Below, piece after piece: positions 52,221-61,400 of a stretch of 64,000 nucleotides of DNA (positions are counted from its first letter, which is position 1; each line of letters opens with the position of its first letter). A model generated the notes under the pieces. It saw only the letters and a list, made by a program, of their open reading frames with translations. It had not been told where the DNA came from and ran no database searches. A program made the position numbers and the translations under genes. Origin of the DNA: Granulicella sibirica (GTDB lineage Bacteria > Acidobacteriota > Terriglobia > Terriglobales > Acidobacteriaceae). The stretch lies in NCBI RefSeq assembly GCF_004115155.1, contig NZ_RDSM01000003.1:1087748-1151747 (forward strand), given 5' to 3'.

Positions 52221-53489
52221 ATGGAACACTTCGATGTCATTCTCGTCTTAGCACGGATAGCTTTGGACGCCGAAGGCTCACGGTCGGTACAGCAGATCGA
52301 ACGACTGCGGGATTTACTGAAGGCCTCCGACGCCGATCAGTCTGCGAAATTGAATCGTCTTTTGAATCGGGCGGGGCGGAAGCATACGATGGCCCCCCTA
52401 GCTATGAACGAGATGCGCTTGACGGCGGATGCAGTTCGCCGGCAGCTATCTGGCGAGGTCCTTCTACCCTCGACCCCCTATCCGACCGACAGAGAAACTG
52501 GAACACCGCTGGCGAGAGTGATTTTCCCAACTGCAGCTTCTGAGGCAGCTCCAATTCTGAACGAATCGCTTGCCATGGCGATTGGCGACCTCTTGGCTGA
52601 ATGGAAACGAACAGAAGATCTTGCAAAGGTTGGAGCAAAACCCCATATGCGTTGCCTTTTGTATGGGCAACCAGGTGTAGGAAAGACTAAACTCGCCCGT
52701 TATCTAGCAGCACAAATGGGTCTGCCTTGTGTGGAAGCAAGATTGGACGGTCTCATGTCTTCGTTCCTAGGAACAACAGCAAGGAACATCGGGGCACTGT
52801 TCGACTTTGCCAATCGTTATCGCTGCGTCCTCTTCCTGGATGAATTTGATGCGTTGGCAAAGGCGAGAGATGATGCTCAGGAGATTGGAGAGATCAAACG
52901 TGTCGTAAACGCCCTGTTGCAGTCACTCGATGCCCGAAATGGAGTCGGCGTCACACTAGCAGCGACAAACCATGAGCACTTACTTGATGCCGCCGTTTGG
53001 AGGAGATTCGACTCTCGCATCGCGATACCCGTGCCCGATCAAGATGCTCGTGCCATTCTGCTAACGAATTTCCTCAAACCGCTTCCTGTTGCCGCCGCTG
53101 ATCTTCAGCTCTTAGTGTGGGCAACTGAGTCAATGAGCGGTGCAGATATCGAGATGCTAGTTGAGGCAGGGAAGCGATTCCTTGTTCTACGAGTTGAACA
53201 AACGGCGGAAGCCTCCACTAACGAGACCCGCCCGTTTCAGCGGGTAGACGGAGGTTTGATCTTGGAGGCTTTGCGGCGTCAAGCGGTCCTGAATGTCAGG
53301 ATCTTCCACGCCGATCGCGCCGATCTCCTAATGGGCCCCAAAGATCGCTTAGCTAAGGCACTCGACGAGGCCGGATTTAATCAGACAGATATCGGTCGGT
53401 TATTCGGTTTGTCACAAAGCGCGGTATCGAGACGGAAGAAACGTGGCGAGGCCTCCGAGCCCCGGACAGAGGAGATGGTTCATGGCTAA
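52221..53489 (+). CDS. ietA: IetA-like AAA+ ATPase
   Basis: The 422-residue protein has Walker A GQPGVGKT (149-156), Walker B CVLFLDEFDAL (Asp207, Glu208) and arginine-finger-like WRRFDSRI. The C-terminus carries a helix-turn-helix (FNQTDIGRLFGLSQSAVSRR, about 385-405). With the subtilase downstream it forms the ietAS pair: IetA is the ATPase that acts as antitoxin in Agrobacterium plasmids and, with IetS, gives phage defence. No Shine-Dalgarno is seen; the transcript is probably leaderless. The HTH suggests that IetA binds the iterons upstream. The gene overlaps ietS by 8 bases. Confidence 0.82.
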   Translation: MEHFDVILVLARIALDAEGSRSVQQIERLRDLLKASDADQSAKLNRLLNRAGRKHTMAPLAMNEMRLTADAVRRQLSGEVLLPSTPYPTDRETGTPLARVIFPTAASEAAPILNESLAMAIGDLLAEWKRTEDLAKVGAKPHMRCLLYGQPGVGKTKLARYLAAQMGLPCVEARLDGLMSSFLGTTARNIGALFDFANRYRCVLFLDEFDALAKARDDAQEIGEIKRVVNALLQSLDARNGVGVTLAATNHEHLLDAAVWRRFDSRIAIPVPDQDARAILLTNFLKPLPVAAADLQLLVWATESMSGADIEMLVEAGKRFLVLRVEQTAEASTNETRPFQRVDGGLILEALRRQAVLNVRIFHADRADLLMGPKDRLAKALDEAGFNQTDIGRLFGLSQSAVSRRKKRGEASEPRTEEMVHG

Positions 53490-56052
53490 GACACCCCGTG
53501 ATGTTCGCCCTATCCAAGTATTCTTAGACACGCAGCGCTTCATCGAAATGGAAGAGCCTCAGCCGTTCGGAGGTGGATCGAAAGACTTCTTCGCTGGAAA
53601 CGATAAGGGGTTTGCGACGCACAAGACTCGTATCCAGGCGCGAGCGACCAGTGTTGCGGATGGCATAAGGCGTTCCGGAGAGCCAGCCGGCTTCGTAAGG
53701 GTTCAGCAGAGAGAGGTTGCGTTGGCCAAGAGCCATCGGCCTCTCGGGAGTCTGTTCACTGAAGCAAACAACTTCTCTCTCGTTGGTGTTGACGGTGTTG
53801 GCGAGATGCTTTTTCAAGCGACTCCCAGCGCGCTTGATCGGCTGGCGTCGATCATCGCAACCAAGGCCGAAGAAACGCCTCTTCTAAAGCCTAACAAGAG
53901 TAAGGATGACGCATTGGAACCGCGAGCGTCACGCTACCGCAGTGAGGTAGGCGGCATTGACGATATTCAACTTTACGGTGCCAGTGACAAGATTAAATTT
54001 TCCGCGGCAGAAGCCGTGGCCTGGTTCAATCAACCGAACATTATCGGCGGTTACATCGTCGAGCTGTTTCGCCCAAATCGTAAGGTGGGAGGCCAAAGCA
54101 CCGACGCTCTCATAAAACGTTTCCGAGAGAGTCTCGAAAAACTCACCGGGGGACTGCTAATCCGGCCATTCCTTCCGTCCGCGCGAACGGTTCAATACGG
54201 CATGCCCACGCTAGCTCTGTCCGTCCAACTTTTGAGTGAAGATCAAAGACAAATCGAGTTGCCGTTTTTAGCGGATGGCCGCGCTTCTGAGATGTCTGAG
54301 TCTTCGTTGACAGATAGTATTCGAAAGAGCCACGCAGATATGTCGCTTTCGCGACACACTGAATTGCTGAATGTTCTAGCGAGTCAATCGCTCGTCCGTT
54401 CTATCCAATTGCCACCGACGCTTGAGACTGCGCCGACGACAAGCAAGCCGCCGACGCGGGCAGCATCGTTTTCTCCTCCCACGGCTAGCTCACCTTATCC
54501 GGTAGTCGGAGTGATTGATGGAGGCGTTTCTTCGGCAAAAAGCATGGGAGCCTGGATAGTGGGTGATGCTGGACTCGTCCCCGTTCTCGATCGCGACGAG
54601 TCCCACGGCACCTTTATTGCGGGATTGATCTGTGCTGGCGCTTCATTAAACCCAGGGTTGATCGATTCCGTCGAGCCTCTAGGTTGCAAGGTATACGACC
54701 TTGACCTTTTTCCCCGCCGCGAGCTGCGAACAAGCTATTACCCCGACCTCGAAGATCTCTTCGACACTCTGGATGAGAAGATTCAGGTTGCCAAGAGGGA
54801 CTTCAATGTAAGGATCTTCAATCTGAGCTTTGCAATTGGAAATCGGACCTCACGACTTGCTTACTCAATAACTGCTGACCGCCTTGATCGAATCGCACGA
54901 GCTCACGACGTTATTTTTGTCGTAGCGTCTGGCAATTTGAGCAGCACTGTCTCTCGTCCTCCGTGGCCCGAGAAAACGCAGGACGCGGTGGCAATGCTCG
55001 CATCGGTAAGTAGCTTCGATCAGCAGATTTCAGCGCCTTCAGACCAGTTGCTAGGCGTAACCGTAGGAGCCGTTAATCCGTCGGGAGTTCCTGGTCACAT
55101 TGCCTTCATGCCAACTACTTATACGCGTCGCGGACCTGGCGTCGGAGGATCTCCAAAGCCCGATCTAGTTCAATGCGGTGGTGCTGGGTACACTAGCAAC
55201 CTTAGTAGTGGCCTTCAATCGGTCACGCCAACTGGAGAAACCACTGATGGCTGTGGAACTAGCTATGCCAGCCCGCTGACCGCCGCCACATTGGCGACGC
55301 TAGATCACCTTCTCGCAAGCCAAGCACCCCGGGAAACCCTGCTGGCGTTACCCATACACCGAGCACAGCGGCCTTTCGCGTTAGAGAAGCCCGCCCTTCG
55401 ACCTTTCGCGCGCGACTTTGTTGGGTTCGGCTTGGCTCCTACGGCCGAGGCGATCTTGAGTGATGCGCCTCACTCCGTAACGCTCGTCTTTAGCGCGAAG
55501 CTTCTTCGTAAACAGCGGCTTGAGTTTGCGTTCACTTGGCCCAAGTCATTGGTTGCTCCGGACGGAACTTGCAGGGGGCGTGCCGACGTGACACTGGCAT
55601 ACACCCCCCCCATTGATCCGGACCATCGTGAAGAGGCTGTCCGGGTCCAGTTGGAGGCTCATCTCCATCAAGAAAAAATGAATGTAGCAACAGGGGAGAC
55701 AGCCTGGGAGTCTCGACTAGAGCACGACGGTGCGGATGTGGCGCAGGGGACAGGAAAAACGGAGAGCTTCCTCATTAAGACGGGATTGAAGTGGTCTCCC
55801 GTGAAGCGCTATCACGTCGCGATGAAGAAGGGTCGCGGGAACACTTCGAACTGGAGAATTTCCCTCGAAAGCTTGGAGCGTGCCCTGGTCATCTTTCCGC
55901 CGGAAGGGGTCAACTTCAGTTTGATTCTGACGCTCTCGGACATCGCTCAAACTGCCCAAATTCGTGAAGAGCTACGCGCCAGCCTTCAGAGCCGCGGTCT
56001 TCAACTCGCAGATATTATGGTTGCCCACCGAGTTGTTGCTCGTAGTGCATAA
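53482..56052 (+). CDS. ietS: IetS-like subtilisin-family serine protease
   Basis: The 856-residue protein has an N-terminal domain of about 335 residues, then an S8 peptidase with the triad Asp346 (VVGVIDGG), His375 (ESHGTFIAG) and Ser594 (GTSYASPLTAAT), and a beta-rich C-terminal part. No signal peptide is present, so it acts inside the cell. In the ietAS system it is the toxic effector held by the ATPase IetA. The ATG at 53482 overlaps the ietA stop, and GGAG lies 8 bases upstream; the frame is open from 53443. I expect it to cut a host or phage protein upon infection. Confidence 0.85.
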   Translation: MAKTPRDVRPIQVFLDTQRFIEMEEPQPFGGGSKDFFAGNDKGFATHKTRIQARATSVADGIRRSGEPAGFVRVQQREVALAKSHRPLGSLFTEANNFSLVGVDGVGEMLFQATPSALDRLASIIATKAEETPLLKPNKSKDDALEPRASRYRSEVGGIDDIQLYGASDKIKFSAAEAVAWFNQPNIIGGYIVELFRPNRKVGGQSTDALIKRFRESLEKLTGGLLIRPFLPSARTVQYGMPTLALSVQLLSEDQRQIELPFLADGRASEMSESSLTDSIRKSHADMSLSRHTELLNVLASQSLVRSIQLPPTLETAPTTSKPPTRAASFSPPTASSPYPVVGVIDGGVSSAKSMGAWIVGDAGLVPVLDRDESHGTFIAGLICAGASLNPGLIDSVEPLGCKVYDLDLFPRRELRTSYYPDLEDLFDTLDEKIQVAKRDFNVRIFNLSFAIGNRTSRLAYSITADRLDRIARAHDVIFVVASGNLSSTVSRPPWPEKTQDAVAMLASVSSFDQQISAPSDQLLGVTVGAVNPSGVPGHIAFMPTTYTRRGPGVGGSPKPDLVQCGGAGYTSNLSSGLQSVTPTGETTDGCGTSYASPLTAATLATLDHLLASQAPRETLLALPIHRAQRPFALEKPALRPFARDFVGFGLAPTAEAILSDAPHSVTLVFSAKLLRKQRLEFAFTWPKSLVAPDGTCRGRADVTLAYTPPIDPDHREEAVRVQLEAHLHQEKMNVATGETAWESRLEHDGADVAQGTGKTESFLIKTGLKWSPVKRYHVAMKKGRGNTSNWRISLESLERALVIFPPEGVNFSLILTLSDIAQTAQIREELRASLQSRGLQLADIMVAHRVVARSA

Positions 56053-56084
56053 GCTAATGAACTCGTAAGCGGACATGGAGGCAA

Positions 56085-56477
56085 ATGAATACCGAGACAT
56101 CGCGTAAGAAGGATTTGGAACTCACACTCATCGCATCGCCAGAGGATCTGTCGCATGACGACGAAGATTACCAAAAAGACCTTCGCGCATTCGATGACGA
56201 TCTCAGAGCGCACGGACTCAGTCCGTCATCTCGCGTTTTGCTTATTGAATCGGCCGGAAATGACATTGCTCCGCACTTGGGTGTCTTTGCAGTAAATCTC
56301 AAAGAAGCCTTGCCAGTCATTGGTTCTGTGCTCACCGGTTGGTTCGCTGGACGGTTCGGACGAAAGATTCGTGTCAAGGTAGGCGACATCGAGGTAGAGG
56401 CAAATACCGTCGCCGAGGCTGAGAAGCTTATCGCTGCTGCGGAGAAGCTCAGAGAAAAGAATGCGGCGCGTCCTTAA
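56085..56477 (+). CDS. EACC1-like small protein behind ietS
   Basis: The 130-residue protein ends RKIRVKVGDIEVEANTVAE-AEKLIAAAEKL, which fits the effector-associated constant component EACC1, a module that accompanies proteases and NTPases in predicted conflict systems. A glycine-rich hydrophobic helix (about 66-86, LPVIGSVLTGWFAGRFG) precedes it. GGAGG lies 3 bases upstream of the ATG, and the gene follows ietS by 32 bases, so it is a likely third cistron. Published ietAS pairs are usually described as two genes. Confidence 0.65.
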   Translation: MNTETSRKKDLELTLIASPEDLSHDDEDYQKDLRAFDDDLRAHGLSPSSRVLLIESAGNDIAPHLGVFAVNLKEALPVIGSVLTGWFAGRFGRKIRVKVGDIEVEANTVAEAEKLIAAAEKLREKNAARP

Positions 56478-56782
56478 CTCATTCCGAACATCAGACCGCT
56501 GCAAACACTTAATGCGTTCAGGGCCGAGGCTGTATTAGATCCGTGTGGCGTTTAAGAATGCTTCGTATGAATTTTAAGGCTTTTTTGTATCGAACAAAAT
56601 CAGCCGCGATGAAGATTGTTTCGGGGCAGCGCCTTTCCGCTGTAATCGCGGGCATCGCAGACCGTACCCATAGCGCCGCGCTTCGTGAGAAGCTGCGTAA
56701 GCGACTGAGCGGTTGCCGTGCCACGCGACAACGACTAGTTTACCTCGCAAGTCCGGATTGTCTTTAAGGCCGGAAACGCTTC
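56478..56782. other. Intergenic stretch without recognised gene
   Basis: This 305-base gap lies between the EACC1-like gene and the convergent FRG gene. Frames on both strands look like chance. It may hold a bidirectional terminator, but I find no clear one. Confidence 0.4.
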
Positions 56783-57691
56783 TTATGGCGGAGGCAAGGT
56801 CCTTGCCCATATATCTTGGCCGTCAGACCAGTGCGAACGAGACCAACAGATTTGCTGTAAGAGCGTCGATTTCGCTGCTCCGTAGAAGTCTGGAAACAGG
56901 GTTGCCGCGTTGATCCCATGACGCTCGCACAAGTCGATCACTTTCGTCGCTTCACTGATGGGCAGAGTAACCTTGCCAAGGCAAGCATTCCCGGACGAGT
57001 CAATGTACTCGCAAAGATTTTCTGGGGAGCTGAATGGTGCCCCCCGGCGATACTCTTGCCGCAACAACGTAAATAGTCCGCGCTGCGCAGCTACGTTCGC
57101 ATTGTTTGCGCCAGGCACCCGGATAAATTCGAGCTGTTCCAATCGCGGAAGCGTCACCTCCGTATCCAATACCCAAACAGCAAGTCGGTCGGCGTGAGTA
57201 TCGCTCATGATTGCGTCAGCAGCGGCGAAATACGCAGCTACATAGGACCTGTGACTCCAATCCAGCAAACGCGTCGGCAAGCCGTGATGCTGTGCGACCG
57301 CCATGATCTCGTAATACTCCGGAGACGGCCAGAGTTTACGGTGAAAAATGAACGTATCCATCACTCGCTGGGGATCAAGGAAGTTGGCGCGAAATTCGGC
57401 GGAATCTCCAGGTATCCTAAGTCCAGTTTGATCGCAGTAGTGTGCGAACGTATTCAGCGTGGCAATCTCAACAAATATTCTAGTGTCGGACACTTCGGGT
57501 TGCCCCCTGAAGATCACCGCTGAGTGGATGGGATGGCACTTTCCTCGCAAAATGGAAGGAGTCAACTTCCATTGAGAGTCAGCCTGCCCACGGAAGACTG
57601 GGCGGTTACGTGGGTTCAGGAGATAACGCTGTGGAGAGAGATGCTCCCAGAACTCTTCGACAGTCGAGGCGTGAAACTCCTTGATGGGCAT
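56783..57691 (-). CDS. FRG-domain protein
   Basis: The 302-residue protein has the FRG motif (RPVFRGQADSQWKLTPSILR, about 32-51) and the usual partner phrase QHHGLPTRLLDWSHRSYVAAYFAA. FRG proteins are common in prophages and defence islands; their activity is not established, though a toxin or ADP-ribosyl-related role has been suggested. It starts 3 bases after the stop of the gene at 57695, with GGGGAGA upstream overlapping that gene, so both are one operon. Confidence 0.8.
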   Translation of the reverse strand: MPIKEFHASTVEEFWEHLSPQRYLLNPRNRPVFRGQADSQWKLTPSILRGKCHPIHSAVIFRGQPEVSDTRIFVEIATLNTFAHYCDQTGLRIPGDSAEFRANFLDPQRVMDTFIFHRKLWPSPEYYEIMAVAQHHGLPTRLLDWSHRSYVAAYFAAADAIMSDTHADRLAVWVLDTEVTLPRLEQLEFIRVPGANNANVAAQRGLFTLLRQEYRRGAPFSSPENLCEYIDSSGNACLGKVTLPISEATKVIDLCERHGINAATLFPDFYGAAKSTLLQQICWSRSHWSDGQDIWARTLPPP

Positions 57692-57694
57692 TTG

Positions 57695-57997
57695 CTATGT
57701 TCTCCCCATAAAGGATCGACTTCTCTGATAGTTCCTGAACCAACGCGCAAGAACTCGATTTGCCGCCGCTATCAACTCGGGGTCGGGCGTTATGACACCT
57801 CGGGCATATCTCTGTCCCGTAACTAGCGCCCCTGTGACGGCATAGCTGACCTGTGTGCCTTGAAAATCATTCAGAAGTGAGGTGTCGGGCGGTTCCTCGT
57901 AATGTAGTTCAATCGCGGACTCTTCAGGACCAGGCACAGAATTAGGCTTGGCTTCGAGACGGTAGACGACTGCTTGACATGGTGGTAACGCGTACAT
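57695..57997 (-). CDS. Small unknown protein coupled to the FRG gene
   Basis: The 100-residue protein has the N-terminal half rich in strands (YALPPCQAVVYRLEAKP) and a helical C-terminus (ELIAAANRVLARWFRNYQRS). I recognise no family. GGGAGG lies 5 bases before the ATG, and its stop is 3 bases before the FRG start. As the first gene of the pair it may be the antitoxin or regulator of the FRG protein. Confidence 0.65.
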   Translation of the reverse strand: MYALPPCQAVVYRLEAKPNSVPGPEESAIELHYEEPPDTSLLNDFQGTQVSYAVTGALVTGQRYARGVITPDPELIAAANRVLARWFRNYQRSRSFMGRT

Positions 57998-58077
57998 GGC
58001 ATCCTCCCAGACCTAATGATATGGGAGTGGTGTTCATATTCAATGCAAGTTAGCGGACCATCCAGTTATCCGTGCCA

Positions 58078-58395
58078 ATGACCGAACATCGGAGGAACAT
58101 AGTCGTGAACACTTTTCGCATTGCTTACATCGTCTGCTCGTCAGCAGCGGCAATCTGCGCTCTCGCCGCAGCCGTCTACTGGTATCTATCGAGCCGCCCA
58201 ACACCAACATTGTGCGAAGTACCCGGGGCCTCCATCAGTGATGTTCCCGAACTCTATACGCTGAACGTCCAAGTCGATGTCTATGCCGTTCGAGATGCGT
58301 TGATCGAAACATCGACGCTCAACAAGAAGGCTGCCATCTGGAGTGCCGTAGCTGCGCTGTTCGGTGCCGCAGCGGCCATTCTCGGAATCATGTAG
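58078..58395 (+). CDS. Small two-helix membrane protein
   Basis: The 105-residue protein (ATG 58078; an in-frame GTG at 58072 is possible) has membrane helices at about 12-34 (IAYIVCSSAAAICALAAAVY) and 86-104 (AIWSAVAALFGAAAAILGIM), with a soluble loop between. AAGTTAGCGGA lies upstream, not a strong ribosome site. No family is recognised. It converges with the nuclease gene at 58463. A small membrane protein in a defence island could be an effector or immunity protein, which is speculation. Confidence 0.5.
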   Translation: MTEHRRNIVVNTFRIAYIVCSSAAAICALAAAVYWYLSSRPTPTLCEVPGASISDVPELYTLNVQVDVYAVRDALIETSTLNKKAAIWSAVAALFGAAAAILGIM

Positions 58396-58462
58396 CCAAA
58401 CTTCGTCCCTGGAAAAGAAGGAGTTGTGAAGTATAAAGACTCAACCGTCAGACAAACGAGCT

Positions 58463-61400
58463 TTAGTCCTCATGGTCAGCCGTGTTGGTTGAGTAAGGGA
58501 CGTAGGTGGAAGTACAAAGAACACTGAGCCCGAAATCGTCCTGATCTGCGCGCAGGTCTTCGATCGAGAACACGGGCTCTCCGACATCCTGCAGTTTCGG
58601 ACTCATCGCGTGCTCATCGACAACCACCGCAGAATGCACTGACCAGGTTTTCGATGGGTCGAGATTTGCCCACTCGATTACTCTGTCAAGGTGTTCTTTG
58701 AGCCAGACGACACGCCGTTGATGCTTGGCGATCAGGGACCGGCTATGTTCGGTCGATTCCGTCAGGGCGCGTAGCTCCGCTGCCAACTCAAAGGGCGTAC
58801 GCGCAAAGGCCAAATTCTTGCACTCTAGGGTATAGATACTCGTCCGGCTCACGTCAATGACCAACACGTCGATATCGCCCGGAGGCAGAATCGCAGTTGT
58901 TCCTCTGCCGATCTTCTTCAGCCTGCGTCGTACCCACAGTTTTGGCTTTACTTCCAGACGATCTGCCACTTCGTCGTTGAATTCTTCCCCTTCCCGATTA
59001 GCATAGCGGCTTACCAACACCTTCATCGCGTTGCTGCTCGCCTGCATCCGCCCACCGAAACAAGTCTGCAACAAGTAGTGATGAGCCTCCTTGACATGCC
59101 GATGGCCCCACACAATCCAGGTTCCGTCCTGCTCCTGCACCAAGAACGGTCTACGTAGATAGGACAGGCGTCGCCCGTAACGCCACGGATAAACGTCTTC
59201 GCCTCGATAGCCATTTCCTGGCTTGAGGAAGTTTGCTCGCGGACGATAGAGGAACATCTCTATAGCGTCTTCGACCATCTGCTGATTCCAGTCTTCGCGG
59301 GCCGCGAAGTTCGCGACAACGTCTTCGTATCTCATCCGCACGATGGGAGGGTGGTACAGCCCAAGCTCGATGGCGAAGGACAGCAACTCCACCAACTTCG
59401 ACAGCGGGAAGCCGAATTCCGCTTCGGTCGCCGTCTCCACTTCGGTCCGCCATTCGTTATCGACCGGCGCGGCGTCTTGCCACTGCCTACGAAAGCGCGC
59501 CGCCGACTCAGAGGCTTGTGTCGCCGCAAAGCGCAAACGGTAGTCACGCATCGCGGCGCGGTATTGGTCTGGGCGAAACCCAAGTCGCCCCGCGCCCAGC
59601 ATGTCCACATCTACTCTCGCTATCTGGAAATGCACGATGTCGCTGAGCATTCCATACGTTGTGATGATTGCTGCCCGAGCCAACAGCGCGTCGTACATGC
59701 TCAGGCTCATGGGGCGCAGGCCTTTCGGTGGAGTAGCGGTAACGTATTCGATCAGGAAGCGGCCCGCCACTGCGGCTTCGGAATGCTGCGAAAGCCCTTC
59801 AGAGAAGTCCTTGAGAAATTCTGGTGATTGACCAAAGCAAGCGATACGCGTCGCTGCAAGGAGCTTCGCCTTGAAAGCGCCACTCACATTTGATTCATGA
59901 CGAAGCACCAGTTCTTCCAGCAAACCATCCGGAGAGAGCGAGGCCACCATAGAGATGAATTCCTGGTAGCAGAAGTCCACAATCTCATTGATGACCGCCG
60001 ACACTCTGTCGGGATCAATAGCGCCTGTCACGAAGTGCTGGTCACGGCGAAAGTGATCGCCAATGGGATCGAGAAGTAGGTTCTTATCGACTTCCTGTAC
60101 CGTTCGACCATGCGGGAGCCCACGTCCATCGAGTTGCGGCATGTTTCCGGCACTCAGGAAGAAAACCTTCTTTTTCAGTCCCAAAGGGGCAAAAGCGTCG
60201 ATCGTGTGAGACAGCTCATGATCCCGCAACGCTCTCGCTACGTCGTGCCTGCTCATGCTTCGGATCGCCAGTAGAATCTCCCGAAGAAACAACCGTTCGC
60301 CGGCGTTGTCTGCGGTCGCCAAGGCGTCTTCGATCCCTTTTTCAAAGCGAACCGTAATCGCGCCCCGTTCGGTATTGGCCTCTGCGGTGACAAGGGGCTG
60401 TGCAGGGCCGGTCTGTATTGCAACCTCCTCCAAGTCATCTCCTGTCCAGTTCAAGTCCACGATGATGCGCAGAATGGTAAAGCGACCTTGCATGTCTTGG
60501 AGGACCGGAGCGATGGCTTGCGAAAACTGCCATAGCCAATACGCAATCGCATCGACAAACTCCCCGTATACGCGCCGCTGGTCACGCGGCATCGGCGTCT
60601 CCGGCCCCGTTATCCAAACGGGCAAGGGCAGGCCCTCCACCAGAAGCGCAAGCTCCGATCCGATGTTCTCCGACAGAGAATAGACCGGCACATCGGGAGA
60701 CGTAAATCTCGTCACTTCGACGAGGCGATTGGCCTCGTAGGAACGCACTCCATGCCAATCCCGTTCGCGAAAAACGTCGCGTCGGAGGACACCAGCCCCT
60801 CCAGGCACAAACCAGATCTTGGTGGGGCGGTAGTCGTCGCTCGCATAAAAGGTGTAGCGATTTTTACGGTAGAACTCGTATTCGTCGATTGCGCCGCTCG
60901 GTGCAATCGATGCCTGCTTTCGCGTCTCGTCGCGAACGATGGCAAATTTCCAGAACACCAGTTCTTTTCCGCCTTCCAAAAGGCAGAGGGTACAGAGATC
61001 AGAAGCCGGCAGTAAGAAGCTCGTGAGATCAGGTCCCCCAATTCCAATACCGACGTAGCGTCCCACGGATTGCGTCAGCAGAATAAGGAAGATTTCATTG
61101 ATCTGCGGTTGGTGCGTATAGATATAGTCGGCAACCGCTTCAAGACGCGCAGTGAGCGCTTCGTCGAGGCCGGGCGTATGCCACAGAGAGAACGGATGGA
61201 GACGGTCATATCCTTCGAGAGAATCCGTTACCGAGAGGCAGTAGATGATTTTGTCTGTGTCGAGATCGAAGAATCCATCGTGAACATACCGCGGCCGGTC
61301 GGCCCATACGGGCACTTGAGCTGGAATAGCATCGCACTTCACATAGCCCAAATGCTCGACGACCGCTTGCCAAGTTGCGCTACCGAACCGGCTCGCAAGC

